Of a stretch of 64,000 nt of DNA, positions 8,473 through 15,583 are shown in pieces. Made by a program: the position numbers and the translations under genes. The DNA is from Polyangium spumosum (GTDB lineage Bacteria > Myxococcota_A > Polyangia > Polyangiales > Polyangiaceae). Where the stretch lies: the NCBI RefSeq assembly GCF_009649845.1, contig NZ_WJIE01000017.1, positions 1 to 64,000 on the forward strand, given 5' to 3'. The stretch's first letter is position 1. Every line of letters starts with the position of its first letter. The notes beneath the pieces were generated by a model that saw only the letters and a program-made list of their open reading frames with translations, searched no databases and was not told the DNA's origin.

Positions 8473-9471
8473 ATGAACCCAGGCGGTTACGGTGGCGGCG
8501 GCGGCGGGGGATACCCGCCCGGCGGTGGTTATCCTCCCGGCGGTGGTGGGGCAATGCCGCCTCCTGGTGGTGGCGGAGGCTGGGGCGGTCCCCCGGGCGG
8601 CAGCGCGCCTCCTCCGGGCGGCGGCGGAGGTTGGGGACAACCTCCGGCCGGCGCCCCGGGCATGGGCGCTTATGCGCCGCCGCAGGGTGGTTATGGCCCG
8701 CCGCCCGGCGCGCCGATGGGCATGGGCGGGGGTTTCGCCGGCGGGATCGGCGGGCGCGTCGTGTTCAACGGCGACGGCGGCAAGCTCTTCGGCACGTACC
8801 TGCTCTTCGGGGTCGTGCCGGTGATCGCCGCGTACTTCGTCTTCGGCATCATCTACGGCATCGGGTTCGGCCTCGAGAGCGCGATCGGCACGGGCGGCAT
8901 CGTGATGGCGCTGTTCTCGCTCATCGGCGGGCTCGTCCTGTTCGCCGGCGTGCTCGTGGCCTCGGTGCTCTTCGCGAACAAGTTCTACGGCTTCTATTAC
9001 GAGGCGCTCGCGCTCGACGGCCAGCAATGCCAGTACACGGGCACGCCGCAAGAGCTCGCGAAGGTGATGGTCCTCAACACGATCCTCACCAGCGTCACCT
9101 GCGGCATCTACACGCCGTGGGCGATCGTGCGCATGAAGGAGTTCGTGCACAGCAAGGTGCTCGTCGGCGGGCAGCCGAACCGGCTGACGTTCCACGGCGA
9201 CCCCGCGTCGCTGCTCGGCACGTACATCCTCGGCCTGATCCTCATGTACTGCACGCTCGGGATCTACGGTCCCTGGTTCGCGAACAACCTCTTCGCGTTC
9301 ATGTGGGAGAACACGAAGCTCGACGGCCGCGGCTACCAGTTCCGCAAGGATCCGGGCGGGTTCTTCGGGACGTACCTGCTCACGGTGCTCTTCACGTACC
9401 TCTCGTGCGGCATCTACTACCCCTGGGGCATCTGCAACATCCTCAAGTGGGAGGCGGAGCGCGTCGCCTGA
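8473..9471 (+). CDS. DUF898 (YjgN-like) multi-pass membrane protein with Gly/Pro-rich N-terminus
   Basis: Encodes 332 aa. Residues 1-90 are a low-complexity Gly/Pro/Tyr tail predicted to be disordered and cytoplasmic. After that come about six hydrophobic segments and repeated units of the form F-G-D-G-x-L-F-G-T-Y, T-x-G-I-Y-x-P-W and F-Y-x-x, the signature of the DUF898/YjgN family. The family is widespread and its function is unknown. The gene is followed after 13 bp by a DUF2752 membrane-protein gene, so the two are probably co-transcribed. Confidence 0.85.
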   Translation: MNPGGYGGGGGGGYPPGGGYPPGGGGAMPPPGGGGGWGGPPGGSAPPPGGGGGWGQPPAGAPGMGAYAPPQGGYGPPPGAPMGMGGGFAGGIGGRVVFNGDGGKLFGTYLLFGVVPVIAAYFVFGIIYGIGFGLESAIGTGGIVMALFSLIGGLVLFAGVLVASVLFANKFYGFYYEALALDGQQCQYTGTPQELAKVMVLNTILTSVTCGIYTPWAIVRMKEFVHSKVLVGGQPNRLTFHGDPASLLGTYILGLILMYCTLGIYGPWFANNLFAFMWENTKLDGRGYQFRKDPGGFFGTYLLTVLFTYLSCGIYYPWGICNILKWEAERVA

Positions 9472-9484
9472 CGCGCGCGTCCGC

Positions 9485-9850
9485 ATGCTCGAGAGCGCCA
9501 CAAAGCGGCTCCGCTTCGCGCTCCCGGCGCTCTCGATAGCCTCCCTCCTCGCCCTCCTCCCCTTCCCCACCTGCATCTTCCGCCTCGGGCTCGGGCTCCC
9601 CTGCCCCGCGTGTGGCCTCACGCGCGCGGCGCTCGCGCTCCTGCGGCTCGACCTCGCGGCGGCGACGCGCTTCCATCCGCTCGCGCTGCCGCTCGCGCTC
9701 GTCGTCGTCGCCACCGTCCTCGCCGCGCTGCGGCTCGACGACGAGGGCTGGAAACGGTTTGGCAGGGACGTCTCCGGGGGCAGCGCGGTCGCGATCATGG
9801 TCGTCTGGGCCTGCCGGTTCCTCGGCCTCTTCGGCGGCCCGGTGCCCTGA
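9485..9850 (+). CDS. DUF2752 small membrane protein
   Basis: Encodes 121 aa with three hydrophobic segments. The motif CPACGLTRA at about residues 40-48 is the hallmark of DUF2752, a family of short membrane proteins of unknown role found in many bacteria. The ATG at 9485 has no obvious Shine-Dalgarno and sits 13 bp after the DUF898 gene, so it may be translated by read-on. The 114 bp that follow, before vgrG, carry the candidate -10 of the T6SS island. Confidence 0.8.
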   Translation: MLESATKRLRFALPALSIASLLALLPFPTCIFRLGLGLPCPACGLTRAALALLRLDLAAATRFHPLALPLALVVVATVLAALRLDDEGWKRFGRDVSGGSAVAIMVVWACRFLGLFGGPVP

Positions 9851-9951
9851 CGTCACGCGGCGCGGCAAAGCTCTTCACCATAAAAATCCGCTGCCATGCT
9901 CGACGCGAGAACGCGGGAAAATGCCCTTGTTTTCGGCGCTGGCACGCGTGG

Positions 9952-9957
9952 TAGGAT
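9952..9957 (+). promoter_or_regulatory. Candidate -10 element for the T6SS island, placed for a leaderless start
   Basis: TAGGAT ends 7 nt before the ATG of the first vgrG. A transcript starting at the usual distance would begin at or next to the A of the ATG. TTGTTT at 9927-9932 is a weak -35 candidate with 19-bp spacing. No good Shine-Dalgarno is present upstream of this ATG. Confidence 0.35.
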
Positions 9958-9964
9958 TACAAAT

Positions 9965-12187
9965 ATGCCCATCCTCGAGCTCAAAGTAGCTTCAGGCGCG
10001 GATCTCTCCGTTCGACGCTTCACGGTGGAGGAGAGCGTCTCGACCCTCTCCACGATCGCCGTGTGGGCCCGGTGCGAAGATCCGGACGTCGACCTCGAGG
10101 GCATCATCGGCAAGGACGCGTCGCTGAAGATCGTGCACGGCGTCCGGTTCGTCGCGGGGCTCGGATCGCGGACGTGGAAGGGCGTGGTCACGCACGTCGA
10201 GCAGGTGCACGGCGTCTCGCCGCTGCCCGGGCAGAAGGCGGAGTCGACGTACTTCATCCGCATCGCGCCGAAGGCCTGGTTGCTCACGCAGCGCCGCGGT
10301 CACCGCATCTACCAGCACCTCTCGATCCCGGACATCGTCGACAAACTCCTCGGCGAGTGGGGCATCACGCCCGTCTGGAAGATCGATCGCGGCACCTACC
10401 CGAAGCTCGAATACAAGGTCCAGTACGGGGAGAGCGACTACAACTTCATGAGCCGCCTCGTGGAGGAGGCGGGCATCGCCTTCACGTTCCCCGACGATCA
10501 AGGCACGAACATCACGTTCCACGACAAGCTGGAGAAGGGCCCGAAGCGCGGGGGGCTGCCCATCTCGTACGTCGAGGAGCCGAACCAGGAGTCGGAGAAG
10601 GAGTTCGTCACGAACGTCCGGCTCTCGCACGAGGTGCGGCCGGGGCTCTGGACGCAGCGCGACCACGATTTCCGCAGGCCCTCGTACGAGCTCGCGCAGC
10701 AGTCGCCGCGCTCGCCGGCGCCCGAGGACAGGTACGAGCAGTACGTCTACCAGCCGGGCTCGTTCCTGTCGGAGACGGGCAAGGCCGACGGGAACACGCC
10801 GGTGGCCGACGACAAGGGCGTGGCGCGGCACGACGAGAAACACGGCAAGGGGCGCGCGGAGAAGGCGCTGCTCGGGCGGCGCATGGGGCGCAGGCAGGTC
10901 GCGGTCGACACGAATTGCCCCGACCTCGCGCCGGGGATGATCTTCAACATCGGCCACCACCCGCACCCCGAGATCGGCGAGGGCGCGGATCTGCTCGTCG
11001 TCGATCTGCGCATCGAGGGCTCGCCGCAGGACGAGTGGAGCATCTCGGCGCGCAGCGTGTACACGGACGTGGTGTACCGGCCGCCGATGCGGACGCCGAA
11101 GCCGAAGCTCAACAACGTGCAGAGCGCGACGGTGGTCGGCCCGCCGGGGCAGGAGATCCACGTCGACGAGTTCGGCCGCGTGCGCGTGCAGTTCCCCTGG
11201 GATCGCGAGGGCACGTTCGACGACAACAGCTCCTGCTGGATCCGCGTGAGTCAGGGCTGGGCGGGCACGGGTTACGGCATGATCGTGATCCCGCGCATCG
11301 GGCAGGAGGTGCTCGTCGGCTTCCTCGACGGCGACCCGGATCATCCGATCATCACGGGCCGCGTCTTCAACGCGACGCAGGTCGTGCCTTACGAGCTGCC
11401 CAAGTACAAGACGCGCAGCACGTGGAAGAGCAACTCGTCGCTCGGCGGCAATGGCTTCAACGAGATCATGTTCGAGGATCTCAAGACGCGCGAGCTCGTC
11501 TGGATGCAGGCGGAGAAGAACCTGCGCAAGTACGTCAAGAACGACGAGATCATCACGATCGGGCACGACCGGCACAAGTACGTGGTGCGCCACGAGATCG
11601 AGTCGGTGAGCGGGACACGCGTGGAGGTGACGAGCGTCGACCGCATCGAGATCACCGACAAGGACCGGACGCTCTACGTGGGCGGCGGGAGCCTGAAGCT
11701 CGTGAACGGCGACGAGCACGAGATCACGGACGGCAACATGAAGCTGCTCGTGCAGAAGGATCAGGACATCGTGGTCCGGCAGATGCGGCGCGAGCGAGTC
11801 GAGAAGGACTCGAGCCTGCACGTGATGGGCAACCGCAACGAGCGCGTCGACGGGACGCTGTCGCTCACGGTCGACAAGAACCACTACGAGAAGGTGGTGA
11901 AGAACGCGGCGCTCGAGGTCGCGAAGGAGATCCACCTCAAGGCGGGCTCGTCGATCGTGATCGAGGCGGCGAAGGATCTGACGCTGAAGGGCCCCGGCGG
12001 GTTCGTCCGCATCGACGCGAAGGGCGTGACGATCAAGGGCAACCTCGTGCGGATCAACAGCGGCGGCAGCGCCGGGACGGGCTCGGGCGCGAAGCCCATC
12101 GTGCCGGACGAGGCGAAGCTCGCGGTGGTGGACGAGCCGGAGCGGCCGAGGCCGATCGATCTGCGGGTCGAGGGGATCGGGCAATAA
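9965..12187 (+). CDS. vgrG: T6SS spike protein VgrG (VgrG1)
   Basis: Encodes 740 aa. The N-terminal part is gp27-like, with the usual segment around YGESDYNFMSRLVEEAGI (about 158). The gp5-like OB fold begins near residue 399 with HVDEFGRVRVQFPWDREG and continues through GFLDGDPDHPIITGRVFN. Residues from about 490 to 700 are Asp/Lys/Val repeats of the gp5-type beta-helix needle. A short tail of about 30 residues follows, with no toxin domain. Established role: trimeric tip of the T6SS tube, capped by PAAR, carrying effectors into target cells. It heads an operon with PAAR, DUF4123 and effector genes. An in-frame start 69 bases upstream lacks signals; the ATG at 9965 matches family N-termini. 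Confidence 0.93.
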   Translation: MPILELKVASGADLSVRRFTVEESVSTLSTIAVWARCEDPDVDLEGIIGKDASLKIVHGVRFVAGLGSRTWKGVVTHVEQVHGVSPLPGQKAESTYFIRIAPKAWLLTQRRGHRIYQHLSIPDIVDKLLGEWGITPVWKIDRGTYPKLEYKVQYGESDYNFMSRLVEEAGIAFTFPDDQGTNITFHDKLEKGPKRGGLPISYVEEPNQESEKEFVTNVRLSHEVRPGLWTQRDHDFRRPSYELAQQSPRSPAPEDRYEQYVYQPGSFLSETGKADGNTPVADDKGVARHDEKHGKGRAEKALLGRRMGRRQVAVDTNCPDLAPGMIFNIGHHPHPEIGEGADLLVVDLRIEGSPQDEWSISARSVYTDVVYRPPMRTPKPKLNNVQSATVVGPPGQEIHVDEFGRVRVQFPWDREGTFDDNSSCWIRVSQGWAGTGYGMIVIPRIGQEVLVGFLDGDPDHPIITGRVFNATQVVPYELPKYKTRSTWKSNSSLGGNGFNEIMFEDLKTRELVWMQAEKNLRKYVKNDEIITIGHDRHKYVVRHEIESVSGTRVEVTSVDRIEITDKDRTLYVGGGSLKLVNGDEHEITDGNMKLLVQKDQDIVVRQMRRERVEKDSSLHVMGNRNERVDGTLSLTVDKNHYEKVVKNAALEVAKEIHLKAGSSIVIEAAKDLTLKGPGGFVRIDAKGVTIKGNLVRINSGGSAGTGSGAKPIVPDEAKLAVVDEPERPRPIDLRVEGIGQ

Positions 12188-12202
12188 AAAGGGGAACTGG
12201 CC

Positions 12203-12595
12203 ATGCCTCCTGCTGCACGCATCACGGACATGCACGTCTGCCCCAAGGTGGATCCGGGGCCGAAGCCCCACGTCGGCGGGCCGGTGATCTCGGGCGAGCC
12301 GACGGTGCTCATCGGCTTCATGCCGGCGGCGCGGGTCGGGGACAAACTCATCTGCATCGGGCCGCCCGACGCGGTGTCGCAAGGCGAGCCGACGGTGAAG
12401 ATCGGGAACAAGGACGCGGCGCGGCGCGGGGATCCCACGGACCACGGGGGGAAGATCGTGCTCGGCTGCCCGACGGTGAACATCGGCTCGTCGACGCAGG
12501 CGGACGCGCTTCGCACGGACGAGCCGTTCTGCGAGGAGTGCGAGCGGGCGAAGCAGGAGCGCGACGCGGCGCGGAAGAACCGCGGCGAGAGCTGA
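12203..12595 (+). CDS. PAAR-domain spike tip protein
   Basis: Encodes 130 aa, ATG at 12203 after GGGGA. The first 95 residues are a PAAR domain: it starts with AARITDMHVCP, and Pro/Gly turns repeat as GEPTVLIG, GEPTVKIG and GCPTVNIG, with the Cys/His residues expected for metal binding at the cone tip. The last 35 residues are charged and include CEEC, perhaps a second metal site or an effector-docking tail. It lies 15 bp after vgrG1 and 3 bp before the FHA-DUF4123 gene, so it is co-translated with them and presumably caps VgrG1. Confidence 0.92.
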   Translation: MPPAARITDMHVCPKVDPGPKPHVGGPVISGEPTVLIGFMPAARVGDKLICIGPPDAVSQGEPTVKIGNKDAARRGDPTDHGGKIVLGCPTVNIGSSTQADALRTDEPFCEECERAKQERDAARKNRGES

Positions 12596-12598
12596 GCG

Positions 12599-13516
12599 AT
12601 GCAGCGGGCGATCGTCGAGCTTCGTTATGGTCCGGAGGGCGGCACGAAGAAGGTGCTCTCGCCCGGCGAGACCTTGCGCGTGGGGAGGAAGGCGAAGGCG
12701 CAATGGATCGTGTCCGACAAGCACATGTCGGGCGTCCATTTCGAGGTCGCCTACGACGGCGCGAAGGTCCTCGTGCGAGACCTGTCGAAGGGGACGGGGA
12801 CGCTCGTCGGGGGGCAGAAGATCGCGGCGGCGGAGGAGCTCGTCCACGGGGGCTGGATCCGCGCGGGCGAGACCGATTTCATGGTGTACCTCGAGGCCGC
12901 GACGCCGCCGGACGAGGACGAGATGGACGTGCTGCTCGCGGCGGAGCCGGACGAGCTCGAGCCGCTGGAGGCGCAGTGGGTCGAGGAGAACCGCGCGCGG
13001 CTGCTCGGGGACAAACGCCGGAGGGCGGCGCGGGCGGCGGAGGCGCTCTCGCTGCTCCGCGCGGTGGAGGGTCCGCTCTACGTGGTGCTCGACGCGGCGC
13101 GGACGGACCGAATCCTGACGGTGGTGCGGGAGTCGGTGGATCGATATCGGTCGCTGTATGAAGGGTTCGACGGCGAGGCGCTGGAGGACGTGGCGCCGTA
13201 CCTCGTGGAGATCGATCGCTCGTCCTCGTTGCTCGCGCGGCTCGTCGAGGAGGGCTGGGGGAACCGCTGGGGGATCTTCATCGTGTATCCGCGCAGCTTC
13301 AAGGAGCTCCGGCGGCACCTCCGGCGGTTCTTGATGGTGGCGGACGCCGAGACGCGGAAGAAGTATTATTTTCGTTTCTACGATCCGGTCGTCCTGCGCG
13401 AGTTCTTGCCGACGTGCACGCCGAAGCAGAAGGCGGAGCTCTTCGGGGAGATCCGCGCCTTCCTCGTCGAGGATCCTTTCGGGCACGTGGCGCGTTTTCC
13501 GGCGGAGGTCTCCTGA
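12599..13516 (+). CDS. FHA-DUF4123 fusion, candidate T6SS effector-loading adaptor
   Basis: Encodes 305 aa. Residues about 5-95 read as an FHA domain, with RVGR at 27-30, then SDKHMSGVHFEV (Ser44 and His47 match the phosphothreonine-binding pattern) and a degenerate version of the later NGT segment. A charged linker follows. Residues about 155-290 match DUF4123: LYVVLDAARTD, PYLVEI, WGIFIVYP, RRHLRRFL and RFYDPVVLREFLP. DUF4123 proteins (Tap/TEC group) load a cognate effector on its VgrG. The FHA part suggests that loading responds to Thr phosphorylation or to a kinase-marked partner; this is inference. It ends in TGATG overlap with the next gene. Confidence 0.88.
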   Translation: MQRAIVELRYGPEGGTKKVLSPGETLRVGRKAKAQWIVSDKHMSGVHFEVAYDGAKVLVRDLSKGTGTLVGGQKIAAAEELVHGGWIRAGETDFMVYLEAATPPDEDEMDVLLAAEPDELEPLEAQWVEENRARLLGDKRRRAARAAEALSLLRAVEGPLYVVLDAARTDRILTVVRESVDRYRSLYEGFDGEALEDVAPYLVEIDRSSSLLARLVEEGWGNRWGIFIVYPRSFKELRRHLRRFLMVADAETRKKYYFRFYDPVVLREFLPTCTPKQKAELFGEIRAFLVEDPFGHVARFPAEVS

Positions 13517-13932
13517 TGTTGCTCGTCACGAAGGCCCAGCGACGAGACGCGGGGTATTCGGCGTTCCTGGATCGCATCGTGCGGCACATGAAGCTGCATT
13601 ACTGGCGCGACGTGGGGCACTGGCCGCCGGAGACGCTGCGGCGGCGGGTCTCCCATTGCATCCAGAAGGGGCGCGAGCAGGGCTTTACTTACGAGCGGAG
13701 CCTCGCGATCTTCACGGCGAACATGATCCGCATCGATCCGCGGTTCTTCGAGCAGGAGGACATCGCGGCGCTGCTCGCCGACGCCGATCGGCCCGAGGAG
13801 GAGCGGCTCGAGGGGCTCGTGAAGGAGATCTCGCCCGACGCCTGGGCCGACGCCGGGGAGATGTGCGCCGACAAGAAGGAATACTGGTTCACGGTGGATC
13901 GCGAGATGACCGATCCGAGCGGCGAGGGGTGA
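13516..13932 (+). CDS. Small helical protein in T6SS operon, unknown function
   Basis: Encodes 138 aa. Its ATG overlaps the stop of the FHA-DUF4123 gene by one base and its stop is 4 bp before the DUF2235 effector gene, so it is tightly coupled to both. It has no signal peptide or membrane segment. The sequence predicts as all-helical, with a basic N-terminal half and an acidic C-terminal half. Position suggests an accessory adaptor for effector loading or a cytoplasmic immunity factor for the phospholipase. Immunity proteins for Tle lipases known to me are exported to the periplasm, which makes the adaptor idea somewhat better. No family recognised. Confidence 0.75.
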   Translation: MLLVTKAQRRDAGYSAFLDRIVRHMKLHYWRDVGHWPPETLRRRVSHCIQKGREQGFTYERSLAIFTANMIRIDPRFFEQEDIAALLADADRPEEERLEGLVKEISPDAWADAGEMCADKKEYWFTVDREMTDPSGEG

Positions 13933-13936
13933 GGCG

Positions 13937-15571
13937 ATGAGCGGGAATGGACAAGGCGGCGGCAGGGTCGACTCGTTCCTCAAGGCGCTGGAGGCCATGG
14001 AGAATGGTCAGGGCTTGCCGCTGACGCCGCCGACCGGAGAGCAGGAGTGCCCCATCGGCCGCATCCGGATCGGCATCTTCTTCGACGGCACCGGCAACAA
14101 CCTCTGGGTCGACGAGGCCCACGCGAACGAGACGCTGGGGCCGGACGGCGGCACGAATGGCCCGACGAACGTGGCGCGGCTCTTCCGGGCCTACCGCAAG
14201 CAGGGGATCGTGCTCGACAAGGCCTACCACCACGGCGTGGGCACCGATTTCGCCGGCATGATCCGCCGGAACCGGCCGAACATGGACGATCCGGCGGCCA
14301 AACCCTCGACGCCCGTGGTCCGCCGGAACATCGTCGGCATGACGATGGGCGCCGGCGGCAAGGCGCGTATCGACTGGGGCCTGCGCATCCTGGCCGAGTT
14401 CTTCAGCAACAACAACAAGTGGCGCATCAAGGAGAAGTATTTCGACGTCTGCGGCTTCAGCCGCGGCGCCGGCCTCGCGCGCGATTTCGTGAACCAGGTC
14501 CGCGCCCAGCGCGTCGCGAACCTGACGACGGAGACCTCGCCCGGGTTCTTCCGCCGAAACCCGGACGCGATCCCGTCGGCGCCGATCGAGCTCCATGGCA
14601 CGGGCATCCGGGAGTTTCACGAGCCGATCGATCCGGACACGATCTACCCGAAGTTCATGGCGATCTTCGATACGGTCGAGATGTGGGGCCCGGGGACGGG
14701 GACGTTCCTGCCGGACGTCGATCACACGTACGTCGAGCATTGCGTCCACCTCGTGGCGGAGGACGAGTTCCGCACGCTCTTCCCGCTGACGAGCATCTTC
14801 ATGGATCCGAACACCAAGCCGGGCCGGCAGTTCCCGGCGCAGGAGCGGCACAGGCAGCGGCGCCCGCAGCCCGACTCGCGTTATCAGGAGCCGCGCGATT
14901 ACAAGAAGTGGATGCTCGAGGTCTGGTACCCCGGCTGCCACAGCGACGTCGGCGGCTCGTACCTGCCGCGCACGAACAAGAAGCACCACCTGCAGTTCAT
15001 CACGCTCCGGGACATGCACAAGGCCATGGTGAAGGCCCAGGTCCCGATCGGGGCCGTCGAGCTGCCCTTCGACGGCATCATCCTGCGTCTGTACGAGGAG
15101 TATTGCGGGTTCCGGTCGAACAAGGACTGGGCGACCCACCTCGAGCAGCCGAGCAGCCAGTACGTCCACTGGTACGAGACGGACGAATACATGGCGCGGT
15201 TTTACGGGCCAGACCCGAACTGGACCGTGCCCTACCGCGGCATGAGCCCCGTCGTCGTGGGCCTCTCGCATGCGGGGGCCGGCATGCACGGCGCCTACGT
15301 GCCGCCGCCGGCGCCGACGCAACCGCGGTGGCCGGAACGCTTGCTCGCGATCACGTCGCGCGACTCGAACCCGTCCTACCAGCTCTTGCTCCGGCATTAC
15401 ATCCACGACTCCGCGACGGAGTCGCCGGGCTCCACGATCCTCGGCGAGGCGACGGACCGCCACGGGCGGCAACGGCTGCAACGCAAGGTCATCCCGGCGG
15501 GCGCGCAGCCGCAGTGGTCGCGCCAGGTCCCGGTCCGGAACGAGCACCGCCCGCCGCGGTCGACATTCTGA
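13937..15571 (+). CDS. Tle1-type (DUF2235) T6SS phospholipase effector
   Basis: Encodes 544 aa, ATG at 13937 after GGTGAGG. IGIFFDGTGNN at about 48-58 is the DUF2235 opening motif. CGFSRGAG places the nucleophile at Ser175; FDTVEMWG gives Asp245; PGCHSDVGGSY gives His335. These form the alpha/beta-hydrolase triad in the order and context seen in Tle1 phospholipases, which hydrolyse membrane phospholipids of rival cells. There is no signal peptide, as expected for a T6SS cargo. The C-terminal 150 residues are Arg/Pro-rich. It sits directly after DUF4123 and the small helical gene, the standard order for a VgrG cargo. No lipoprotein immunity gene lies next to it. Confidence 0.9.
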   Translation: MSGNGQGGGRVDSFLKALEAMENGQGLPLTPPTGEQECPIGRIRIGIFFDGTGNNLWVDEAHANETLGPDGGTNGPTNVARLFRAYRKQGIVLDKAYHHGVGTDFAGMIRRNRPNMDDPAAKPSTPVVRRNIVGMTMGAGGKARIDWGLRILAEFFSNNNKWRIKEKYFDVCGFSRGAGLARDFVNQVRAQRVANLTTETSPGFFRRNPDAIPSAPIELHGTGIREFHEPIDPDTIYPKFMAIFDTVEMWGPGTGTFLPDVDHTYVEHCVHLVAEDEFRTLFPLTSIFMDPNTKPGRQFPAQERHRQRRPQPDSRYQEPRDYKKWMLEVWYPGCHSDVGGSYLPRTNKKHHLQFITLRDMHKAMVKAQVPIGAVELPFDGIILRLYEEYCGFRSNKDWATHLEQPSSQYVHWYETDEYMARFYGPDPNWTVPYRGMSPVVVGLSHAGAGMHGAYVPPPAPTQPRWPERLLAITSRDSNPSYQLLLRHYIHDSATESPGSTILGEATDRHGRQRLQRKVIPAGAQPQWSRQVPVRNEHRPPRSTF

Positions 15572-15583
15572 CGCGAGGTCACG

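Noticed and set aside
9940-9964. TGGCACG upstream of vgrG1 as a sigma-54 promoter
   Set aside because: The -24-like TGGCACG is present, but the -12 GC at the required distance is missing (the sequence there reads TAGGAT). A vegetative -10 fits better.
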